Origin: Crocinitomicaceae bacterium
Lineage (GTDB): Bacteria > Bacteroidota > Bacteroidia > Flavobacteriales_D > Crocinitomicaceae
Length of the DNA stretch: 64,000 nucleotides
Direction of reading: 5' to 3'
Assembly: GCA_016709005.1 (NCBI GenBank)
Contig: JADJEU010000003.1
Location: 186,001 to 250,000 of the forward strand
Part shown: positions 59,569 to 64,000 of the stretch, in pieces
Layout of the letters: every line of letters starts with the position of its first letter
Position numbering within the stretch: the stretch's first letter is position 1
Program-made: the position numbers and the translations under genes
The notes under the pieces: generated by a model
Told to the model about the DNA's origin: nothing
The model's database searches: none
What the model saw: the letters and a program-made list of their open reading frames with translations, nothing else

Positions 59569-60333
59569 TTAATTCCAGATTTCATTCTTTTCGGTCAAGA
59601 TGATTGGTTGATTATCCGTTACTACAATCGTGTGTTCATGTTGAGCCATATATCCGCCGTTGTTTCCAACCATGGTCCATCCATCATTCAATGTCACTGC
59701 GTAATTTGAATCTGTGGCTATAAATGTTTCAATTGCAACTACAGAATTTTTCTTGAAACGCGTGCGATTAAATCTGTCTTTGAAATTTGCAATTTCTGAT
59801 GGCTCTTCGTGTAAACTTCTTCCAATTCCATGTCCTGTGAGATTTTTAATCACTTTGTATCCGCGCCGCTTTGCTTCCGTTTCGATCAAATCCCCAATGT
59901 CAGAAATTTTTACTCCGCCTTTAATGTTCAAAATTGCTTTTTTCAAGATTTCTTTGGAGGCATTCACCAGGTTTTGATGTCCAAATTTGTCATCACCGAG
60001 AACAAACGAAGCACCATTATCCGACCAAAAACCATCAAGCTCTGCCGATACATCAATATTGATGAGGTCACCTTCTTTCAATATTCTGTTTGCTGAAGGT
60101 ATTCCGTGGCAAAATTCAGTGTCAACACTGATGCAGGTCCAACCCGGAAATTTGTATGTTGCATAAGGTGCTGAATTTGCTCCAAAATCCTGTAAAATTT
60201 CTGCGCCGTAGTTGTCAAGTTCTTTCGTTGAAATACCCGGACGCGCATAGTTTTTCATTTCTTTTAAGGCATAAGCAACTACGTCACTTACTTTTTTCAT
60301 TGCAATGAGTTCTGTTTCTTTTGTGATAGACAT
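59569..60333 (-). CDS. map: Type I methionine aminopeptidase
   Basis: 254-aa cytosolic metallopeptidase that removes N-terminal Met. Metal ligands: D in NIDVSAELDGFWSDNGASF (two Asp), H in TGHGIGRSLHEEP, E in VVAIETFIA and E in QHEHTIVV. The substrate-pocket His lies in EFCHGIPSANR. Start at MSITKETELIAMKKV gives normal type I length without an N-terminal zinc finger. Bacteroidota often carry more than one map, so this may be a second copy. Confidence 0.95.
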   Translation of the reverse strand: MSITKETELIAMKKVSDVVAYALKEMKNYARPGISTKELDNYGAEILQDFGANSAPYATYKFPGWTCISVDTEFCHGIPSANRILKEGDLINIDVSAELDGFWSDNGASFVLGDDKFGHQNLVNASKEILKKAILNIKGGVKISDIGDLIETEAKRRGYKVIKNLTGHGIGRSLHEEPSEIANFKDRFNRTRFKKNSVVAIETFIATDSNYAVTLNDGWTMVGNNGGYMAQHEHTIVVTDNQPIILTEKNEIWN

Positions 60334-60999
60334 AATGCGTGTTTTAATTGTCTTTTGTGATTGAGTGGTTCACGGTTTGCGGCTCAAATTAATTAAGAAG
60401 CCCTGATAAAAGTACTGAACTTAACGCTAAAATGAAATGGAAACAGAAAGGAGAGATTGTCTTTTTTTTTAATTGCTCAAATCTTTCGAATCGTGCTGTC
60501 CAACAAATAAATCAAGGAGTTTATTTTTCAAAGACCAACTATTTCAAGTTATCGATAAAGAACGTTGGGAAAAGATGAAGACATTTTTCTGATGCTGAAT
60601 TATTTTTTCAGGAGAATATTTTTTCGCAGGTGACGGAGTGAAATTTTGCATGATTTTTTAGGCGCTTTAAAATTGGATTTTGGAAATTCAATACTTTTTA
60701 TGGCTTTTGACCGTAATTTATTTACGTTCTGAAATATTTTATAAAAAACAGTAAATCAAATATAAAAACATGTGTAAACGGTAACAAACGGTAATTAGTC
60801 GTAAACAAACGAATAATAGACGGAAGCGGTTTTGAAGTCGCCATTCCTTTGCCTCGTCGAAACAAACAAGTCACGACAATTTTGGATTCTAAGATTCTGA
60901 CAGCTGCAGATGAGGAGATGAAAAAGAAAGAAACAAATTAATAAGTAACAAAAGACTCTCGGGCAAATCGAGGGTAGATAAAAACAAAAACAAACAAGT
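60334..60999. other. Long spacer upstream of the ssb cluster
   Basis: 666 nt with no clear gene. It is AT-rich and contains repeated GTAAAC/CGGTAA steps (60770-60800). A 48-codon frame without ATG (60795-60941: ...GFEVAIPLPRRNKQVTTILD... then AADEEMKKKETN) ends 58 nt before ssb1. Its amino-acid make-up looks coding, so it may be the tail of a decayed gene or a small gene with an unusual start. Close upstream of ssb1 is a short hairpin CTCTCG-GGCAAAT-CGAGGG (60956-60973). Confidence 0.4.
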
Positions 61000-61341
61000 A
61001 TGAACAATCTAAGAAACAAAGTACAATTGATCGGACACATCGGAAAAGCGCCTGAAATTTTAACCTTCGAAAACGGGAACAAAATGGCAAAGTTTAGTCT
61101 CGCAACAAACGAGTATTACAAAAACGCCAAAGGTGAAAAAGTAGAAGACACGCAATGGCACAACATCACCGTGTGGGGAAAACAAGTTGCAACCATTGAA
61201 AAATATGTGACGAAAGGATCAGAAATCGCAGTAGAAGGAAAACTGGTGACCCGCAGTTTCGAAACAAAAGAAGGCGAGAAACGCACGAAGACAGAAATTG
61301 TCGCTCACGAGTTTTTATTGTTGAGTAAGAAGAGCGCGTAA
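61000..61341 (+). CDS. ssb: Short single-stranded DNA-binding protein (copy 1)
   Basis: 113-aa OB-fold SSB: LRNKVQLIGHIGKAPEILTF, KMAKFSLATNEYYKN, TQWHNITVWGKQVATIEKYV, and IAVEGKLVTRSFE. It ends at the fold (FLLLSKKSA) and lacks the Gly/Pro linker and the acidic DDDIPF-type tip that recruits partner proteins in housekeeping SSB. It should bind ssDNA as a homotetramer. First of three paralogues in tandem; a perfect 16-bp hairpin follows. Confidence 0.93.
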   Translation: MNNLRNKVQLIGHIGKAPEILTFENGNKMAKFSLATNEYYKNAKGEKVEDTQWHNITVWGKQVATIEKYVTKGSEIAVEGKLVTRSFETKEGEKRTKTEIVAHEFLLLSKKSA

Positions 61342-61366
61342 AGTTTGGTAGCTCGGGAAACCGACA

Positions 61367-61436
61367 CTTCGGCTCCGCTCAGTGACCGGTTATCGTTTTA
61401 TTCCATTAACGGACCGGTGGCTGAGCGGAGCCGAAG
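61367..61436. repeat. Perfect 16-bp inverted repeat between ssb1 and ssb2
   Basis: CTTCGGCTCCGCTCAG (61367-61382) is exactly complementary to CTGAGCGGAGCCGAAG (61421-61436), with a further ACCGGT/ACCGGT pairing inside (61385-61390/61413-61418) after a 2-nt internal loop. The loop is AT-rich. No T run follows, so it is not a standard terminator. It could be an mRNA stabiliser, attenuator, or palindromic mobile unit. Confidence 0.8.
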
Positions 61437-61509
61437 CCACCATACCTCGATCAAAAACAAAATAAATAAACACATATACACTAACAAATAATTTAAAAAC
61501 AAAACACAT

Positions 61510-61857
61510 ATGAACAATCTAAGAAACAACGTACAATTAGTAGGCAACATCGGAAAAGCACCTGAAATTATTTCATTCGAAAACGGAAAGAAACTTGCAA
61601 AATTCAGTCTGGCTACCAAAGAGTTTTATACCAATTCCAAAGGAGAGCGCACCAGCGAAACACAGTGGCACAATTTAGTAGCATGGGGTCGCCAGGCAGA
61701 AATCATCGAGCAATATTTCAAACCGGGACAAAAAATTACTGTGGAAGGAAAACTTCTTAATCGTACCTACGAAACAAAAACAGGTGAGAAACGAACAAGA
61801 TCAGAAATTCATATTCAGAAATTGTTGATGCTGATGAAATCTAAAATGAGTTCATAG
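61510..61857 (+). CDS. ssb: Short single-stranded DNA-binding protein (copy 2)
   Basis: 115-aa SSB closely similar to copy 1 over the OB-fold (LRNNVQLVGNIGKAPEIISF, KLAKFSLATKEFYTN, TQWHNLVAWGRQAEIIEQYF, ITVEGKLLNRTYETKTGEKR), ending LLMLMKSKMSS without an acidic tip. The 5' 20 bases of the gene are nearly identical to copy 1, and the A-rich leader (AAAACAAAACACAT) also resembles it, suggesting a direct duplication with its translation signals. Confidence 0.93.
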   Translation: MNNLRNNVQLVGNIGKAPEIISFENGKKLAKFSLATKEFYTNSKGERTSETQWHNLVAWGRQAEIIEQYFKPGQKITVEGKLLNRTYETKTGEKRTRSEIHIQKLLMLMKSKMSS

Positions 61858-62040
61858 GACAGAGGCAAAAGGGCAGAGGGGGATTGGCACGGGGGGTGGG
61901 GGGCCTCGGGGCGGGGGGGGGGGGGGGGGCAGAGCAGAGTGAGTAGTTGAAGCCAGAGTGGGGGATCGTAGAGCGTGAGAAGCAGTGTGAGAGCTATGAT
62001 GAGAGTGAGTGTCAGAGTGAGAGCGAGAGAGTGAAACTGC
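61858..62040. other. Low-complexity G-rich and GAG-repeat spacer
   Basis: Contains a G run of about 17 (61913-61929) and stretches of GAGAGTGAGAG-like purine repeats (61960-62035). It is very unlike the rest of the window. It may be real simple-sequence DNA, but it resembles the artefact-like region at 62.69-63.07 kb. Confidence 0.6.
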
Positions 62041-62118
62041 GTGATGAGGAAATCCCCCTTTTTTGCCTTTGATTGGAATGAGGAGAAAGTAGAACCAGAA
62101 ACAACAAAAAAACAATTT

Positions 62119-62460
62119 ATGAATACGATACAAAATACAGTGAACTTAATCGGAAGAACAGGAGTAACGCCGACCGTAAAAACTTTTGAAAACGGAGTGA
62201 AGCTTGCCAAATTTTCTCTTGCTACAAATGAAACAGTAATTGAACCAAATGGCAAGTCGGTAAAAACGCAGTGGCATCATGTGATTGCCTGGGGAATCAA
62301 AGCAGAGTTGGTGGAGAAGTTTGTCAAAAAAGGACAGCTTGTTGCAGTGGATGGACGCTTGATTAACCGGGTTTTCACAGATCCATCGGGATCTAGTAAA
62401 AAGGTGACGGAAATTCAGGTGAATGATATTTTACTGATCAATCCCCAAAAAACGGAATAA
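62119..62460 (+). CDS. ssb: Short single-stranded DNA-binding protein (copy 3)
   Basis: 113 aa from the ATG at 62119 (MNTIQNTVNLIGRTGVTPTV). The frame opens earlier at 62041, but that part is low-complexity spacer, and an A-rich leader precedes 62119 as in the other copies. OB-fold motifs are KLAKFSLATNE, TQWHHVIAWGIKAELVEKFV and LVAVDGRLINRVF. It ends DILLINPQKTE with no acidic tip. It is the most diverged of the three, so the array arose by at least two duplications of different ages. Confidence 0.92.
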   Translation: MNTIQNTVNLIGRTGVTPTVKTFENGVKLAKFSLATNETVIEPNGKSVKTQWHHVIAWGIKAELVEKFVKKGQLVAVDGRLINRVFTDPSGSSKKVTEIQVNDILLINPQKTE

Positions 62461-62503
62461 CGTAGATTGATGTTTGCTCCATAAGAGTGACAAGGTGAGT
62501 TGT

Positions 62504-62568
62504 AAGCCGCAACGACAGAAAGGAATTTTTGGTAGAAGAAAATCCTGGAAGTCTTGCGGCTTTTTTTA
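62504..62568 (+). terminator. Terminator after the ssb array
   Basis: AAGCCGCAA (62504-62512) pairs with TTGCGGCTT (62554-62562), followed by TTTTTATT. The 41-nt loop can itself pair (AGGAATTTTT / AGAAAATCCT). A reasonable Rho-independent terminator with an extended stem. Confidence 0.75.
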
Positions 62569-62569
62569 T

Positions 62570-62685
62570 TTAGTCGGTTTCACGCAAAGGCGCTAAGTCG
62601 CAAAGCTCAGTGCGGAAATAATGTCTGTTTTTTGTTGAAGAAAAAGGCTTTCACGCAAAGGCGCTAAGTCGCAGGCCGAAAAAAA
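62570..62685 (+). repeat. Tandem CACGCAAAGGCGCTAAGTCGCA units
   Basis: TTTCACGCAAAGGCGCTAAG (62578-62597) and the same sequence again at 62650-62669 are direct repeats 72 nt apart, each followed by TCGCA. This motif is similar in style to other Bacteroidota intergenic repeats. Confidence 0.65.
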
Positions 62686-62689
62686 ATTG

Positions 62690-63068
62690 TGTTTTTTTCT
62701 CGGCGGTGAAAAAATTAAAATACGAAGAAAAGAAAAAAAAAAAGATAAAAAAAAAAAAGGGGGATTTAAATCGGGGTTTTTTTTCCTTCCTTGTTCCTGG
62801 GGGTGGGGAAAAAAAAAAAATTTTTTGGTTTTTTTTGGAAAAAAAAAAAGAAAGTTTTGTGGTTTTTTGGTTTTTGAAAGGTTTGGGGTAAAGGGGGGGC
62901 GGGGCGAGGGGGGGGGGGGGGGAGGGAGGGTTTTTTTTTTTTTGGGGGGGGAAAAAAAAAAAAAAAGAAAAAGAAAAAGGAAAAAAAAAAAAGAAAAAAA
63001 AAAAAAAAAAAAAATTTTTTTTTTTTCCTGTGGGTGTGGGTTGGAGGGGAAGAAAAGGGGGGACGCTC
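62690..63068. other. Extreme homopolymer region, probable sequence artefact
   Basis: Almost 380 nt consist of alternating runs of A, T and G (for example G runs of 10-14 near 62910, A runs over 15 near 63000) with hardly any C. A 152-codon frame through it is meaningless (Lys/Gly/Phe only). The flanks return to normal sequence abruptly. It looks like low-quality consensus or unresolved sequence between the ssb array and the SpoIID-like gene rather than natural DNA. Confidence 0.65.
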
Positions 63069-63109
63069 CGCCTCCTCCCTTTTTCTCTGCGATCCTGCCT
63101 GAAAAAGAA

Positions 63110-64000
63110 TTACAATTCCATCGAATCCCGAACTTTCTGCTTTAGAAAAAGCCAATCTGTATAATTGAAAAACTCAATTCCGGTGAAATAATATTTCAGA
63201 ATTTGCTCAGCAGTATAACCGTAGAAAGCCATACGCATAGCGCCTTCCTGACAAAGCCCGACACCATGTCCAAAACCTTTTCCGTGCAAAACCAATTCTT
63301 CATTTACAAGAGAACAATTGAACCAGGTTGATTTAAGTTTGAACTTCTCACGCAAATCGCGCAGCGGAATTCCTAAATGCGGGGAAATAAAAAAGGCCGT
63401 TCGTTTGGGTTGATCAAATTGAAAAATCATTGGACCTAAAATCGAATCTGAAATGGGATATCCAAAATAATTCACCAAATAATCCTGCCATTGATTTTTC
63501 GGAATTGTTTTGGTCCACGTAGCTTGTTTGGAGTGAATACAAAACGTATCGCGCACACTTTTACAATAAGGAACCGGTACATTCCATACAAAATCAGACT
63601 CGCTGGTTTGCCCGCCACAATTGGCAAAGAAGAAACCATCTGCTAATTTAAAATCAGGTGAAATCATCACCACACCTTTTGTTTCAGTAACGGCTTGTTT
63701 GATGGTTGGTGTAAATCGCATCATATTCAAATACGCCTGACAGTGCACTTCATCACATAATTGAAAACTGTCTTTGTAATGTTTCATCAAATGATCCAGC
63801 GCATACGTTCTGCTTAAAATAGCTTGTACTTTATAATACTCTAAATGTTTTCCACCACCTCCTTCACTTTCAATCACGCCAGATAAATAATTTTCCATCT
63901 CAACCTCATTGATGATTTTGAGCGATTCATTTCCTTCTGTCTTGACAATAAAATCATTCATGTATCTGCGCTGCTTTCGTGCTGTTGGCGCAGTTGTTGT
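63110..64000 (-). CDS. SpoIID/LytB domain protein (5' end outside window)
   Basis: At least 296 aa: an ATG at 63961 gives 283 aa, but the frame stays open to the window edge and the SpoIID fold should start earlier, so the gene is probably partial here. Motifs: INEVEMENYLSGVIESEGGG, then KVQAILSRTYALDHLMKHYK, a Cys/Gly segment FFANCGGQTSESDFVWN, and the catalytic-like HGKGFGHGVGLCQEGAMRMA near the end. SpoIID proteins are lytic transglycosylases acting on denuded glycan in sporulators; in non-sporulating Bacteroidota they are assumed to remodel peptidoglycan. The C-terminus is complete (KQKVRDSMEL). Confidence 0.88.
   Translation of the reverse strand, partial: TTTAPTARKQRRYMNDFIVKTEGNESLKIINEVEMENYLSGVIESEGGGGKHLEYYKVQAILSRTYALDHLMKHYKDSFQLCDEVHCQAYLNMMRFTPTIKQAVTETKGVVMISPDFKLADGFFFANCGGQTSESDFVWNVPVPYCKSVRDTFCIHSKQATWTKTIPKNQWQDYLVNYFGYPISDSILGPMIFQFDQPKRTAFFISPHLGIPLRDLREKFKLKSTWFNCSLVNEELVLHGKGFGHGVGLCQEGAMRMAFYGYTAEQILKYYFTGIEFFNYTDWLFLKQKVRDSMEL

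Noticed and set aside
61000..62460. Prophage or plasmid segment based on ssb genes
   Set aside because: No phage structural, integrase, replication or mobilisation genes are seen in the window; tandem ssb alone is insufficient.
62687..63155. Open frames of 129-152 codons in the homopolymer region
   Set aside because: Composition is only Lys/Gly/Phe/Pro from mononucleotide runs; no biological signal.

Overview
This window looks like a chromosomal segment of a member of the Bacteroidota, probably Flavobacteriales and perhaps a Crocinitomicaceae/Fluviicola-like lineage (inference). The evidence is a gliding-motility/type IX secretion (type B) C-terminal domain protein, a fused ccoN-ccoO cbb3 oxidase gene with a monohaem CcoP, LysM plus periplasmic-binding-protein fusions, TAnnTTTG-type -7 promoter elements, and low-GC coding sequence with long AT-rich spacers. 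I see no rRNA or tRNA gene and no CRISPR array.

1-15 kb: an accessory-looking stretch. Minus-strand genes (katG, a quinone-oxidoreductase-like MDR protein, DUF4386, a small XRE regulator with a membrane partner, DUF202, rsgA, hemN, queD, a PLP decarboxylase) are separated by long spacers. These spacers carry seven full and two truncated copies of a ~200-nt repeat, all in the same orientation. The repeat folds into nested stems whose two sequence types differ by compensatory changes. A complete IS1380-family element with exact 17-bp inverted repeats and an AAGGAT target duplication sits beside one copy.

15-27 kb: a microaerobic respiration island. It holds a PAS histidine kinase and a response regulator/Crp-type protein, which appear to have been joined by an internal deletion. 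It also holds the copper P-type ATPase ccoI, a TauE/SafE membrane protein, ccoH, ccoG, ccoP, a short ccoQ, the ccoNO fusion and ccoS. The two divergent promoter regions (upstream of ccoI and of ccoS) share a TGATTTTT-R-TCA palindrome with Crp/Fnr spacing. This suggests one regulator controls copper loading and oxidase synthesis together; hemN upstream supplies haem under low oxygen.

27-46.6 kb: mostly housekeeping genes (UspA, TraB/GumN, two small regulators or enzymes, MerR, guaA, tex, murQ, CoA-transferase), with a tandem pair of unknown exported paralogues, a LysM/periplasmic-binding lipoprotein-like gene and a 1324-aa type IX-secreted multidomain protein.

46.8-54 kb: a 1990-aa exported protein with about 21 consecutive ~60-residue TPR-like units, an acidic repetitive tail and a conserved-looking terminal domain, followed closely by apbE.

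54-64 kb: small enzymes (DinB, DUF922, methyltransferase, YdeI-like, beta-helix lipoprotein, AHSA1, esterase, map), then three tandem short ssb genes lacking the acidic tail, a large perfect hairpin, a bizarre homopolymer-rich stretch (62.69-63.07 kb, probably an assembly or sequencing artefact), and a SpoIID/LytB-domain gene running off the right edge. Several otherwise intact genes carry single frameshifts (IS1380 transposase, DUF202, PLP decarboxylase, pRiA4b ORF-3-like), so consensus errors must be considered alongside real decay.
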